Notes under the pieces: generated by a model
Told to the model about the DNA's origin: nothing
Database searches by the model: none
What the model saw: the letters and a program-made list of their open reading frames with translations, nothing else
NCBI GenBank assembly: GCA_964423205.1
Contig: CAYRDX010000018.1
Location: 5,530-69,529 of the forward strand
Source: UBA6168 sp964423205
GTDB lineage: Bacteria > Bacteroidota > Bacteroidia > Chitinophagales > Saprospiraceae
Reading direction: 5' to 3'
DNA: 64,000 bases
Program-made: the position numbers and the translations under genes
Shown: piece by piece, positions 7,994 through 17,406 of the stretch
Numbering within the stretch: position 1 is the first letter of the stretch
How the letters are laid out: every line of letters begins with the position of its first letter

Positions 7994-10900
7994 ATGACCT
8001 GGAGATTGATAAAATTGTTGGGTTTCCTGCTGGTGTGGCACGGGTTTTCACCTTTGCTGGCGCAAAACTGTGACTGCAAGACAACGGGTAATTGCCCGGT
8101 AATGATACAGGATTACGGCACGTACAGAGGTACTTTGAACGTAACCGTAAACGGACCCAACGACCTCGGCTTGTGCCCACTGACCAAAGTATGTTTTTCC
8201 ATAAGCCATACATGGATTGGTGACTTAAGCGTATCGCTAACTTCACCCAACGGCACCAACTATCTTATCATGGCTGATGCCAATAATAACTTTGGAGGTT
8301 GCGGCAATAACTCCGATAATGTGGAAGTGTGTATCGTTTTGGGTAAACACCGCCCACTCATGAACAATCAGGAGTACGGATGTAATTCTGCCCCTTGTGA
8401 ATCGGGTACTTGCTGCATCACTGGCGATTGGACAGTGCCTTGCGGTGGAGTTACTGATTCAGTGGCATTTGCAAAACAAGCTCCCAATTGTGACCTGAAC
8501 GACTTTAATCAACCCGGAGCACCAGCCAACGGAATTTGGACGCTCACTGTCAATGACATGTGTGTTGAAGATTTCGGAAGCCTCAATAACTTTTCATTGT
8601 ATTTTGGTTGCGGCACTGTCATTTGTTCAGTTTGTAAATCTGATGGGGGCTCTATACCAGTTACATCGGTTTCCGCCTGTCAGGGAGACTCAAAATTGAA
8701 CCTCAGTTTACCCCCGCAATATCCATCGGGTAAACCAGCACCTAATCCGGCGGAATACGACTATTCCTACGTCATCGTTAAAGCCGATACCATAGTCAGC
8801 ATTCTTCCAAAAGCAGACTTGACAACACTTTCTCCTGGAACCTATCGCGTTTACGGCTTTTCGCATGCAAAAGCTGCGGCCAGCCAATTGTCTTCACTAA
8901 AAGGCTGGAAATTAGACTCAGCGAGAATGAATTTGCAGTCGACAGTAGCCCTGTTTTGTGGAAGTTTCAGCAAAAATTTTGCTCCGGTAAATATTTCAGC
9001 AGCCTCTCAAATAACTTTCATTGACACCACCGTTTGTGAAGGAACATGTGTAATGGTTGGAGGTGTTAACTTTTGTGATTCCGGCAAACTGACACTGACC
9101 TCCTCCAGTGGCTGCGACAGTATTGTCATGGTGAATATTTCCAAAACACCATCCATTCTCCGAAAAGTATCGATGGCCGTATGCACAGATAGTTGTGTCG
9201 TTATTGCCGGAAAGTCGTACTGTCTTCCTGGTCCTCATACCATTATTTTAAAGACTTCCAATGGTTGCGACAGCATCATTACCCTGGAATTGACAGAACG
9301 GAAAGTACTGGCAGCGATTTCGCCGGTTTCGCCACCCGCTTTGAGTTGTATCAACACTTCAGTCGAACTCAATGCTTCGGGTTCAACTCCGGCAAACGTC
9401 AGCTATTTATGGTCCGGCCCTGGAGGTTTTCTCCAAACAACCCAAAAGATATCTGCCACAACACCAGGGAGGTACAACCTTCTTGTGAAAGATGCTTCCG
9501 CCGGACTCACTTGCAGTTCATCGGCATTTGTCGATATAAGCGGTGATGTTTCAAGGCCAAATATTTTCATTTCAAATTCCAATCCCGAAATCTGTTTTGG
9601 CGATAGTCTTAGCTTTGGAACTTTGGGAATCGAGGACCTGAATAAAACTTCACCTGTTTTTTCAATCCACTCTGGCACGCCTGCAACTTCTGCCAATGAA
9701 ATCACTGGCGCCAGGATTGCCCCTGACAAGACGACAATCTATTATGTTTTGGCAACAGGGACTCTTTGCAGTGATGAAAAAAGCTTTATAGTCAAGGTAA
9801 ACCAGCCGCCTTCCGCCGACTTTTCGGTCCAATCAGCCACTTGCCAGGACTCGACAGCATCGGTAATTTATACTGGAAATGCCGGGATAACAGCAGCTTA
9901 CAATTGGAATTTTGATGGGGGATCAGCACAGCCCTCTTCCGGCAAAGGACCCTATAAGGTTTTGTGGAGCGGCACGCCCGGCACAAAGACTGTCAGCCTG
10001 GAGGTTTCAGAAAAGGGCTGTTTATCGCAGAAAGTTTCATACCAAATAGCAGTACAGCCATCGGTACCGGTTCCCACCATTCAGTGCACCCAAAAGCAGG
10101 ATGCTGTGGAGTTTACATGGTTGCCAACAGATTCGGTATCTTATAAAGTCGTGGTGATTTCGGGACCTTCCGGAATACTGACTGGCCCAAATAAATATGT
10201 GGTGAGTGGCTTATTGCCATCTACACCAGTTGTAATAGAAATGACAGCCACCGGGAAAGGCATGTGCCCGCCTGTGATAGTACAATCCACTTGCTCCTCT
10301 TTGGATTGTTCCGGTTTGGTTGTGAATCTGAATGAACCCGGGGTTTTGTGTCTGAACAGCATTTCAGGAAAAACTACATTGAAATCCGAAGTCATTGGAA
10401 ACTCTGGTTCGGGCAAAGGAGCATGGTCAGGGCCGGGCATTACCGATAGTCTAAAAGGCATTTTTGAAACTGCATTCTCCGGACCGGGAAAACACAATAT
10501 CGTTTATACTTATACGGATGGAAATTGCTCGGTCAGGAAAAACCTCGCTGTACAAGTTGCCTTGCCGCCTGTTGCAGATGCAGGCAAACCGGCAGTGCTA
10601 AGCTGCTGGGAGGATGAAAAATTTGCAGTATTGGGAGGAAACAGTTCTACTGGTTTTCAATACAAATACCTGTGGCAAAAAGCCGGAGGCACTTTCCCGG
10701 GTGATTCAACTGTTTTGAACCCAAAAGTTTATCTGCCCGGATTATATACGCTCACCATAACGGATACGCTTACAGGCTGTACTGCCAATAGCAGTGTTGA
10801 CATTTCAGCTACACAGGAAAAACCGCAAGCATCTATTTCGATGAAAGAAATAAGCTGCATTGGGATGTCCAATGGTCTCATCAATGTGGATGCTGTTAAG

Positions 10901-11605
10901 GGAGGAATTAGTCCTTACTTATTTTCAATTAATGACAGTCCGTTTTCCACTTCGCCCAAATTCGACGGATTGGGACCAGGAAAATACACAATAGAAGTCA
11001 TGGACTTTGCAGGCTGCAAAAGTAGTTCGACTATCATTTTGGAGGAGGGGAAACAACTCCGGGTGGAAATTTTAACTCCTTTTGGAAAGCGGCATGAAAT
11101 AAAACTGGGAGACAGCTTGCTTCTCGAATTGTTGGTGAATATCCCGCAGGAATTACTAAACCGCATCCGGTGGGAGCCAGCTTCACTGACATCATGCGAT
11201 AGTTGTTTGTCCACTTTTGTGTATCCCAAAGAAACTACCAACTTTAAAATTACAGCCCAAAGTGGCGATTGCCGGGATGATGATGTGGTAACTGTTTACG
11301 TTGATAAAAACTATTTGCTGTATGCACCAACGGCATTTTCACCCAATGGAAATGGCATCAACGACAGATTCACGCTGTTTGGAGGACCACAGGTTCAATT
11401 GATTCAAAGGTTTGCCATTTTCGATCGCTGGGGCGAAATGGTATTTCACAAAGAAAATATTCTCCCTAACGACACCCAGAACGGTTGGGACGGGAAGTGG
11501 AAAGGCCAGAAACTGCCGCCCGGTGTTTTTAACTGGTTTGCGGTAGTGGACTTCATTGATGGGCGGCAGGAGGTTTTTGATGGAACAGTAACCCTGGTAA
11601 AGTGA
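7994..11605 (+). CDS. Large secreted protein with P-domain, SprB-like repeat and T9SS type B sorting domain
   Basis: A 1203-residue cell-surface or secreted protein. The signal peptide (about residues 1-23, ending SPLLAQ) precedes a proprotein-convertase P-like domain at about 35-210 (SHTWIGDLSVSLTSPNGTNY ... NGIWTLTVNDMC). Cys-rich and Ig/PKD-like beta domains fill the middle. A SprB-type repeat lies near 950-1030 (SCIGMSNGLINVDAVKGGIS). The C-terminal 90 residues are a gliding-motility-associated/T9SS type B domain (APTAFSPNGNGINDRF, then FAIFDRWGEMVF and NGWDGKW). Export by the type IX system is therefore expected. The many PKD/Ig units suggest adhesion or polymer binding; no catalytic domain was recognised. 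Monocistronic by context. Confidence 0.88.
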   Translation: MTWRLIKLLGFLLVWHGFSPLLAQNCDCKTTGNCPVMIQDYGTYRGTLNVTVNGPNDLGLCPLTKVCFSISHTWIGDLSVSLTSPNGTNYLIMADANNNFGGCGNNSDNVEVCIVLGKHRPLMNNQEYGCNSAPCESGTCCITGDWTVPCGGVTDSVAFAKQAPNCDLNDFNQPGAPANGIWTLTVNDMCVEDFGSLNNFSLYFGCGTVICSVCKSDGGSIPVTSVSACQGDSKLNLSLPPQYPSGKPAPNPAEYDYSYVIVKADTIVSILPKADLTTLSPGTYRVYGFSHAKAAASQLSSLKGWKLDSARMNLQSTVALFCGSFSKNFAPVNISAASQITFIDTTVCEGTCVMVGGVNFCDSGKLTLTSSSGCDSIVMVNISKTPSILRKVSMAVCTDSCVVIAGKSYCLPGPHTIILKTSNGCDSIITLELTERKVLAAISPVSPPALSCINTSVELNASGSTPANVSYLWSGPGGFLQTTQKISATTPGRYNLLVKDASAGLTCSSSAFVDISGDVSRPNIFISNSNPEICFGDSLSFGTLGIEDLNKTSPVFSIHSGTPATSANEITGARIAPDKTTIYYVLATGTLCSDEKSFIVKVNQPPSADFSVQSATCQDSTASVIYTGNAGITAAYNWNFDGGSAQPSSGKGPYKVLWSGTPGTKTVSLEVSEKGCLSQKVSYQIAVQPSVPVPTIQCTQKQDAVEFTWLPTDSVSYKVVVISGPSGILTGPNKYVVSGLLPSTPVVIEMTATGKGMCPPVIVQSTCSSLDCSGLVVNLNEPGVLCLNSISGKTTLKSEVIGNSGSGKGAWSGPGITDSLKGIFETAFSGPGKHNIVYTYTDGNCSVRKNLAVQVALPPVADAGKPAVLSCWEDEKFAVLGGNSSTGFQYKYLWQKAGGTFPGDSTVLNPKVYLPGLYTLTITDTLTGCTANSSVDISATQEKPQASISMKEISCIGMSNGLINVDAVKGGISPYLFSINDSPFSTSPKFDGLGPGKYTIEVMDFAGCKSSSTIILEEGKQLRVEILTPFGKRHEIKLGDSLLLELLVNIPQELLNRIRWEPASLTSCDSCLSTFVYPKETTNFKITAQSGDCRDDDVVTVYVDKNYLLYAPTAFSPNGNGINDRFTLFGGPQVQLIQRFAIFDRWGEMVFHKENILPNDTQNGWDGKWKGQKLPPGVFNWFAVVDFIDGRQEVFDGTVTLVK

Positions 11606-11753
11606 AGTTTTGAATAGACACCCGTATGAAAAATGACAACTGCGGTACTCCATTACCCGATGACACAAGTGTCACCTGAATAAACTGAAAACAATAGCAC
11701 GCTGATAAACCCGTTTTAAAAACTGATTAAAAAGAATGCTGAATCCCTTTAAG
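11606..11753. other. Intergenic stretch before repeat copy A
   Basis: No gene is visible. It contains the short palindrome GACACAAGTGTC and AT-rich DNA leading into the interspersed repeat. Confidence 0.5.
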
Positions 11754-11876
11754 TAATGAGTCAAAAAAAAGTTGCCTGTGTTTTCTTAACCACTTGAAAA
11801 TCAGTTGGAAAACTTTTGCCTTTTGCCTTTTTACTTTTGCCTTTTTACTTTTGCCTTTTTACTTTTGCCTTTTTAC
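11754..11876 (+). repeat. Interspersed repeat, copy A (nine-heptamer array)
   Basis: Begins TAATGAGTCAAAAAAAAGTT and continues with a conserved unique part containing TTAACCACTTGAAAATCAGT, then nine consecutive 7-mers at 11814-11876 (TTTTGCC and TTTTTAC, mostly alternating). The same element occurs at 44021-44118, 47104-47159 and, inverted, 59972-60070. No ORF. It sits 78 bases upstream of the S9-like gene. Array junctions read TACTTTTG, a Bacteroidota -7 box. Confidence 0.88.
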
Positions 11877-11905
11877 TTAGGGGCTATTCGATAAAAAGAA
11901 CAAAA

Positions 11906-11913
11906 TATTTTTG
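11906..11913 (+). promoter_or_regulatory. Putative -7 box upstream of S9-like gene
   Basis: TATTTTTG matches TAnnTTTG, 41 bases before the ATG at 11955. A good -33 TTG is not evident, so this competes with the TACTTTTG boxes in the repeat array just upstream. Confidence 0.4.
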
Positions 11914-11954
11914 CAGCCCAATTTTCGGCTCAATCATGATATAATCCATACACG

Positions 11955-13922
11955 ATGAGAAAAACTGTACTTCTTCTGCTATTCAGCCTTTTTGCGATTT
12001 CTGTTTACGCGCAGAGCAGGCAGAACCTCGTTGCCCGCAACCTGTATTTCAAAGAAAAGAACAGATTTAATGTCACCCTTTCAGTGGATGGGAATTTCAT
12101 TTACTATCAAAAGAAATCTGACGGGACAGACAGCAGTCTGTATTTCGTGAACAAGGCTTCCACTACCGGCGAATTCCACCGGAAATTCAAAGGTCAGATC
12201 CTCAAATGGATGCCAATTTACAGCGAAGGCTTGCTTCTAATCCTCAAGGAAGGAAACGACAAGGCAGTCTATTACACTTCACCACTTTCTCAATCGCTGA
12301 ACAAAATCAATTTGAAACCATTTAAAACCATAGAGTTTCTTGGCCAAAATAAAATGGTGCCGAACAAGGTAATGATATATATTGATGGTGTGAAACCAAG
12401 CGACAGTGGGTATTTCATTATGGACCTGTTCAACGGCAATATGAAGTTTCTCGGTGGTATAGCAGGGGAGTACAGCGATCTATTCGATGAGAATTTCTTT
12501 AAAGTAGCCCAATACGTAAAAGATAAATCCGGGAGAAAAATTATCCTGAGACATTCTGTTAATGGCTGGGAGAAAGAAGCCGCAATAACTGATTCCGTGG
12601 CAGCACCTGTGTCAAAACCGGATGCTGTATTGTTAAGTCAAAGCCTGGATGCCCTTTATTTTTTAGAGACAAACCCGAATGGCATGGTGACCCTTTCAAG
12701 TGTTTCACTCAAAACGGGAGTTCAAAAAGAATTGGTATCCGACCTTCCCGGCGATATATCTGAAGAGAACTTTTCCATCAGCTCAGAAGGCAAACCTATT
12801 GCTGTCAATTTCGCCGATAAGTCGTTGAAGAGAATCATGATAGATGCTTCCTTCAAAGAGCTGTTCGAAAAACTTGATAAAGAACTGACTTTCCCATACA
12901 CGATCGTCGATGCAAAAAATGAGAACAAGGAGTTGCTCATTCAATCACTCGACGCAGGCCTTATCAAATTCTATTATTTCGACAAAGAGAAAGAAAGACT
13001 TTCTTATTTGTTCAGCGACTACAGTTATCTCGACAAAGAAAATCTGGCATTTAAGAAATCACATTCCGTTAAAAGTGCTGATGGCTTGGACATACCCGTC
13101 TTGATGTATGCCCGAAAGGACCTGGTTAATGAAAACGGAACGGCTAAACTGCCCATGCCAACGGTCATCTTCCTATATGGAAATCCCTGGGACGATGTTT
13201 CCCGAATTTCCTGGGAGCAGATCAGGCATCTGGAATTGCTCGCCGACAGAGGGTATCTGGCTCTGGCTGTAAACATTGGTGAAGTAGCACGCAGGAGAAA
13301 TGAAAAAGGGGAGAGCATCTGGAATGACAAAATAGCATCCGATGTTACCGAAATAGCTAACTGGGGAATAAAGTCCGGCACAGCGCTACGCAGGAAAATT
13401 GGCCTGATGGGTTTCGGCTATGGAGCTTATGCAGCCAATCACACTCTGCTCAAATCTCCGGATATGTTTTCACTCGCTGTGTCAATCAACGGCATCGGGG
13501 ATGTAAAAACTTTTAGCACACATTTAATCGCCCAGGATTCAACTTTTTCAAAACTGGTCGGTGATATCACAAGTGAAAAGGCATCCAATTATCTGACAGG
13601 CATTTCACCTACTCAACAGGCCGGATTGTATAAATCGCCATTATTGATAACCGCAGGTGGGCTGGATAAAAGGGTACCAAGAGAGCAAAGCGACCTGTTG
13701 GCCAAAGCATTGTCCAATCGCGGCAAAGAGCTCATCTACTTTGTGTATCCTGAAGAAGGTCAGGACTTTAAGGATGAAGACTCATGGGTATCGTTTTGGG
13801 CCATTACGGAGTCTTTCCTGAATAAGAACCTGGGAGGCAACAAAGCTCCACGCAGTGCGGATGTAGAATTGGGAGATTTTCAATTGATTTATGGTGATGA
13901 GTTCGTTGCCAGAATCGAGTAA
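11955..13922 (+). CDS. S9 (prolyl oligopeptidase)-like protein lacking catalytic Ser and His
   Basis: A 655-residue exported protein with a clear signal peptide (KTVLLLLFSLFAISVYAQ). An N-terminal beta-propeller region (about 25-390) is followed by an alpha/beta-hydrolase domain (about 400-640), the layout of S9 peptidases. The nucleophile elbow, normally GxSxG, reads G-F-G488-Y-G; Gly488 replaces the serine. The catalytic Asp is kept (D571 in GGLDKRVP), but the His position in PEEGQDF is Gln603. Two of three triad residues are therefore absent, and peptidase activity is unlikely. The frame is intact, so this looks like a pseudoenzyme under selection and not a decayed gene. It may act as a binding or scaffold protein. 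Confidence 0.82.
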   Translation: MRKTVLLLLFSLFAISVYAQSRQNLVARNLYFKEKNRFNVTLSVDGNFIYYQKKSDGTDSSLYFVNKASTTGEFHRKFKGQILKWMPIYSEGLLLILKEGNDKAVYYTSPLSQSLNKINLKPFKTIEFLGQNKMVPNKVMIYIDGVKPSDSGYFIMDLFNGNMKFLGGIAGEYSDLFDENFFKVAQYVKDKSGRKIILRHSVNGWEKEAAITDSVAAPVSKPDAVLLSQSLDALYFLETNPNGMVTLSSVSLKTGVQKELVSDLPGDISEENFSISSEGKPIAVNFADKSLKRIMIDASFKELFEKLDKELTFPYTIVDAKNENKELLIQSLDAGLIKFYYFDKEKERLSYLFSDYSYLDKENLAFKKSHSVKSADGLDIPVLMYARKDLVNENGTAKLPMPTVIFLYGNPWDDVSRISWEQIRHLELLADRGYLALAVNIGEVARRRNEKGESIWNDKIASDVTEIANWGIKSGTALRRKIGLMGFGYGAYAANHTLLKSPDMFSLAVSINGIGDVKTFSTHLIAQDSTFSKLVGDITSEKASNYLTGISPTQQAGLYKSPLLITAGGLDKRVPREQSDLLAKALSNRGKELIYFVYPEEGQDFKDEDSWVSFWAITESFLNKNLGGNKAPRSADVELGDFQLIYGDEFVARIE

Positions 13923-14022
13923 GGCAGATGAACACATTAATACCGAATCACAAGTTTTGATTGCTCTCCCCGTTTTGCAGAATAGCAAAATTCCTATCTT
14001 AGCCGCCTACCATTGAGGCTGC

Positions 14023-15042
14023 ATGAGGAATCCACTTTTTAAAATCCGGGAGAACGGAAAATACGGCTTTATGGATGCTACCGGAAGGGTAGTCATCGAG
14101 CCTCAATATTATGCAGCTGAAGATTTCTACAACGGATTTTCCCGCATAAAGCTGAATGACAAGATCGTGCCGATGGACATACACGGCAGGCTACTGATGC
14201 GTCATTTCTTTAACTATGTAGGCCTTTTCGAAGAACATCTCGCCAAAGTTCAGCTCGTCCACAAATGGGGCTTTATTGATGAAAGAGGCCGCCTGAGCAT
14301 ACCACTCCGTTTCTCCGATGCCGGTGATTTTTGTGAAGGCGTCGCTCCTGTAAGTTTCCAGGGTAAATTTGGCTTCATCGATTCTTTCGGCCATTTAGCC
14401 ATTGAGCCACACTTCGACTGGGCAGGTGAATTTGACAATGGCTTGGCACCGGTAACTATAGGTGACCAATCGGGTTATATCAACCGCGAAGGTGAGCTAT
14501 GTATCGATGTGCAATACGATGCCTGTTTGGGCTTTCAAACTGATGTTGCAGTAGTTGTGAAAAACGGCAAATGGGGACTCATTGACGCCAGCGGAAAAAC
14601 ACTGCAGACTCCGCAATTCGACTATTACGAGGATACCACTCACGGAGAATTCTTCGACGGGATGGCCATAGCAGTAAAAGACGACAAGTTTGGATTCATT
14701 AACCGCAAGGGTGAATTGATTATACCACCGCAATTTGCATTCGCCGGCGACTTTGGTGAAGGACTGGCATTGGTGGAAGTTGACGGCCTTTTTGGATATA
14801 TTGACAAAGAAGGCAACATGGCTATCGTTCCCCGTTTCGACGATGCCGGTGTTTTTTCCGATGGATTGGCTCAGGTAAAACAATATGACGAATGGGGATT
14901 CATTGACACAGAAGGAAGAATTGTTATTCAGCCTCGGTTCGAGACGGTGCTTCCTTTTAAAGACGGCCTTGCGTGGGTAAGTGACCAGGGCAAATGGGCC
15001 TATATCGACCGATGGGGGGACATTGTATGGAGAGAGGAATGA
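14023..15042 (+). CDS. WG-repeat protein
   Basis: A 339-residue protein made almost entirely of WG (KWG/KFG) repeats: about nine to ten copies of a 35-residue unit with the pattern (W/F)GFID..G.(I)..P.F..A..F..GLA.V. Examples are KWGFIDERGRLSIPLRFSDA, KFGFIDSFGHLAIEPHFDWA and EWGFIDTEGRIVIQPRF. No signal peptide is evident, so it may be cytoplasmic. WG repeats are thought to form a beta-propeller-like or solenoid binding module; no ligand can be assigned. The gene is followed at once by the palindromic tandem repeat and the assembly gap. Confidence 0.88.
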   Translation: MRNPLFKIRENGKYGFMDATGRVVIEPQYYAAEDFYNGFSRIKLNDKIVPMDIHGRLLMRHFFNYVGLFEEHLAKVQLVHKWGFIDERGRLSIPLRFSDAGDFCEGVAPVSFQGKFGFIDSFGHLAIEPHFDWAGEFDNGLAPVTIGDQSGYINREGELCIDVQYDACLGFQTDVAVVVKNGKWGLIDASGKTLQTPQFDYYEDTTHGEFFDGMAIAVKDDKFGFINRKGELIIPPQFAFAGDFGEGLALVEVDGLFGYIDKEGNMAIVPRFDDAGVFSDGLAQVKQYDEWGFIDTEGRIVIQPRFETVLPFKDGLAWVSDQGKWAYIDRWGDIVWREE

Positions 15043-15044
15043 GT

Positions 15045-15410
15045 GTTTGGAGTTTGACTCCGATAGCTATCGGAGGAAGTTCGAAGTTCGAAGTTTGGAG
15101 TTTGACTCCGATAGCTATCGGAGGAAGTTCGAAGTTCGAAGTTTGGAGTTTGACTCCGATAGCTATCGGAGGAAGTTCGAAGTTNNNNNNNNNNNNNNNN
15201 NNNNNNNNNNNNNNNNNNNNNNNNNNNNNNNNNNNNNNNNNNNNNNNNNNNNNNNNNNNNNNNNNNNNNNNNNNNNNNNNNNNNGAAGTTTGGAGTTTGA
15301 AGTTTGACTCCGATAGCTATCGGAGGAAGTTTGGAGTTTGAAGTTTGACTCCGATAGCTATCGGAGGAAGTTCGAAGTTCGAAGTTTGGAGTTTGGAGTT
15401 TGAAGTTTGG
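15045..15410 (+). repeat. Tandem repeat carrying the palindrome CTCCGATAGCTATCGGAG
   Basis: Units of GAAGTTTGGAGTTTGA followed by the 18-base perfect palindrome CTCCGATAGCTATCGGAG. Palindromes start at 15058, 15106 and 15154 (48-base period) before the N gap, and at 15308 and 15349 (41-base period) after it. The right end decays into GAAGTTTGGAGTTT copies. It begins 3 bases after the WG-protein stop. An assembler break here is expected from such repeats. Confidence 0.9.
15185..15284. other. Assembly gap (100 N)
   Basis: Exactly 100 undetermined bases inside the tandem repeat. This is a conventional scaffold-gap length, so the true number of repeat units is unknown. Confidence 0.98.
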
Positions 15411-15427
15411 CTGCCCCCCCGAAGCCT

Positions 15428-15608
15428 CAGGGTCGATTGGTTCTATGTTATAAGGGTTTTTTAATTTCAGATTTAAGATATCAGACGTATCCCGATAGCT
15501 ATCGGGATTTGATTTTCAGGGACGCACAAGGCCGCTTCACACACGGAAAATCAAAAATCTGATATCGTCAATCAAAAAACAGTCAAAAACCAGAACCAAT
15601 CGACTCTG
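15428..15608. repeat. Nested inverted-repeat element with central palindrome
   Basis: Outer arms CAGGGTCGATTGGTTCT (15428-15444) and AGAACCAATCGACTCTG (15592-15608) pair over 17 bases with one mismatch. Inner arms GATATCAGA (15477-15485) and TCTGATATC (15558-15566) pair perfectly. The 16-base palindrome CCCGATAGCTATCGGG (15491-15506) lies between the inner arms. Both flanks carry a direct copy of CGAAGCCTC. It contains no ORF and looks like a small palindromic repeat or relic of a non-autonomous element. Confidence 0.65.
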
Positions 15609-15785
15609 CCCGAAGCCTCGGGGCTCGGGGGAGTTTGGAGTTGACTATAATTAATTGAACTACAAATTGTTATTGGCCTGCTTTTTCACTTTAAGCTGCC
15701 ATGATGGTTGAGACTGTTCTGTCTTAGAAATCTTTGCAAGCTTTCTAAACCAACTACTAAGAGCCAATAGCCAAAAACTAACAAT

Positions 15786-16301
15786 ATGACCTTTCAGGAA
15801 TTCTTCGATTTACTGGCTGAGAATCCGGTTTACATTCTTGCCTTCTTTATTCTGATTCCACTAACGGCAATTCTGGCAGGTTGGATGGGCAAAGGTGAAG
15901 GACATCTCACGCCCTGGAAACAACTGTATTCCACGCTGATTTATCTGATTTGCGTGCCTGGTATTTTTGCCGTTACGCTGAGCATTTACCTATTTGTTTT
16001 TGAGCGGCGCAGCATTTTATTGACAGATATTTATACCCAAATTCTTCCGGTATTGTCTATGGTCATCACACTAATGGTCATCAGAAAAAATGTCAACCTG
16101 GACTTGATTCCCGGGTTTGATAAAATTTCAGGTCTCATCACCATCATAACAGCGACCCTCGTACTTATGTGGCTGGTGGATCGCACCCGTGTATGGGTCA
16201 TTTCATTTCTTCCCTTCTGGCAAGCGATACTGATATTTGCTGCTTTACTTTTGGTAGTCAAATGGGGATGGGGGAAATTATTTTCTAAAGCAACAAGTTA
16301 G
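15786..16301 (+). CDS. Small integral membrane protein, unknown function
   Basis: A 171-residue protein with five hydrophobic segments, at about residues 15-34, 48-70, 84-100, 115-130 and 137-160, separated by short charged loops. No catalytic motif is visible and I do not recognise a named family. The start ATG is preceded by a long non-coding repeat region. It is convergent with the BatA-like gene (50 bp between stops). A real gene is likely because of its clean membrane-protein composition and uninterrupted frame. Confidence 0.7.
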   Translation: MTFQEFFDLLAENPVYILAFFILIPLTAILAGWMGKGEGHLTPWKQLYSTLIYLICVPGIFAVTLSIYLFVFERRSILLTDIYTQILPVLSMVITLMVIRKNVNLDLIPGFDKISGLITIITATLVLMWLVDRTRVWVISFLPFWQAILIFAALLLVVKWGWGKLFSKATS

Positions 16302-16351
16302 TTGTCAGGACTTGCTGAAGAAACTGAGATCAATTTTAATTAATGAAAAGT

Positions 16352-17377
16352 TTACCCAAATAAATCCTTGCCGTCCATCCATTTTTCTCTTTTGAAGGAA
16401 ATCAGAAACTCGGCAACGAGCAGCAGAAGGGCAATAATCAAAAAGTATTTGAAATAACTTTCATAGTCGGAAAAGGACCTCGTTTCCAGTTCCACCTTAT
16501 CCAACTCATCAATTTTATTTCGAAGAAATACAGGAATCTGACTGCTTTGAGAAATATGGTAGTATTCACCCCCACCTTTTGCGGCTAAGTCCTTTAACAT
16601 GGCTGGGTTCAGCTTGGAGCGAACCAGTTCTCCCTTTGCATCTCTTTTGTATTCTTCCCGGCCTCCATTGGAAACCGGAATAAAGCTCCCCTCTTCAGTA
16701 CCAACTCCGACAGTGAATAATATCAACCCTTCCTCTTTTCCTTTGGTGGCTTGTTCTGCAGCGGCACCTTCGTGGTCTTCGCCATCGGTCAGCATGATGA
16801 GGGCTTTGTGATTTCTTTCGTCACCCTCAAAGGCTCTTCGGGCAACTGAAATAGCCTCAGCCAATGCAGTGCCCTGCGTAGAGGCAAGGTCGGTATTGGA
16901 ACTGCGAACGAACATTTTTGCAGCGGCATAATCAGTAGTAAGAGGCATTTGCAGGTAGGCGTTACCTGCAAAAATTATCAGCCCAAGCCGCTCTCCCTTT
17001 AATTTTTCAGAAAGATCTTCCGCCAGCCTTTTTGCTCGCTCCAGGCGGTTTGGCGCCACATCTGTTGCCAGCATGCTGGTAGAGATATCGAGCGCTATGA
17101 AAACGTCTGCACTCTTTCGTTGAGCCTTCTCCCTTTTGATGCCCCATTGCGGATTGGCCCATCCCAAAATGAGGAACAACATAGCCAGAAGAATAAATGA
17201 AAACTTCAGCGGATGTTTCCAGCGGGAAGCTTCCGGCATTAGTTTGGGCATCAGCTTCAGATTACCAAAACGCCGGATAGACTCCTTCCTCCATCGCCAG
17301 TAATAAAAGAAAAGCAGGGTCAGCAGTGGAAGACTCCATAAAGCCCATAAATATTCAGGATGTTCAAAGCGGAACAT
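16352..17377 (-). CDS. BatA/BatB-type VWA domain membrane protein
   Basis: A 341-residue protein with the N-terminal FEHPEYLWALWSLPLL membrane segment typical of Bat proteins, a second segment at 57-72, a VWA domain at about 90-280 and a C-terminal membrane segment near 312-330. The MIDAS motif DISTS is at residues 97-101, with later parts ASTQGTALAEAI and MLTDGEDHEG. Bat proteins form the Bacteroides aerotolerance operon with a MoxR ATPase and TPR proteins; none is adjacent here, so this copy is isolated. The role is inferred only from family. Confidence 0.88.
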   Translation of the reverse strand: MFRFEHPEYLWALWSLPLLTLLFFYYWRWRKESIRRFGNLKLMPKLMPEASRWKHPLKFSFILLAMLFLILGWANPQWGIKREKAQRKSADVFIALDISTSMLATDVAPNRLERAKRLAEDLSEKLKGERLGLIIFAGNAYLQMPLTTDYAAAKMFVRSSNTDLASTQGTALAEAISVARRAFEGDERNHKALIMLTDGEDHEGAAAEQATKGKEEGLILFTVGVGTEEGSFIPVSNGGREEYKRDAKGELVRSKLNPAMLKDLAAKGGGEYYHISQSSQIPVFLRNKIDELDKVELETRSFSDYESYFKYFLIIALLLLVAEFLISFKREKWMDGKDLFG

Positions 17378-17406
17378 AGCAATCCGTTTTTTACTCTTTT
17401 GCCGGG

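Noticed and set aside
14981..15341. ORFs of 108 and 115 codons across the N gap
   Set aside because: They translate repeat DNA and undetermined bases.
15045..15410. CRISPR array because of regular 48-bp spacing
   Set aside because: The whole 48-bp unit is repeated, so there are no unique spacers.
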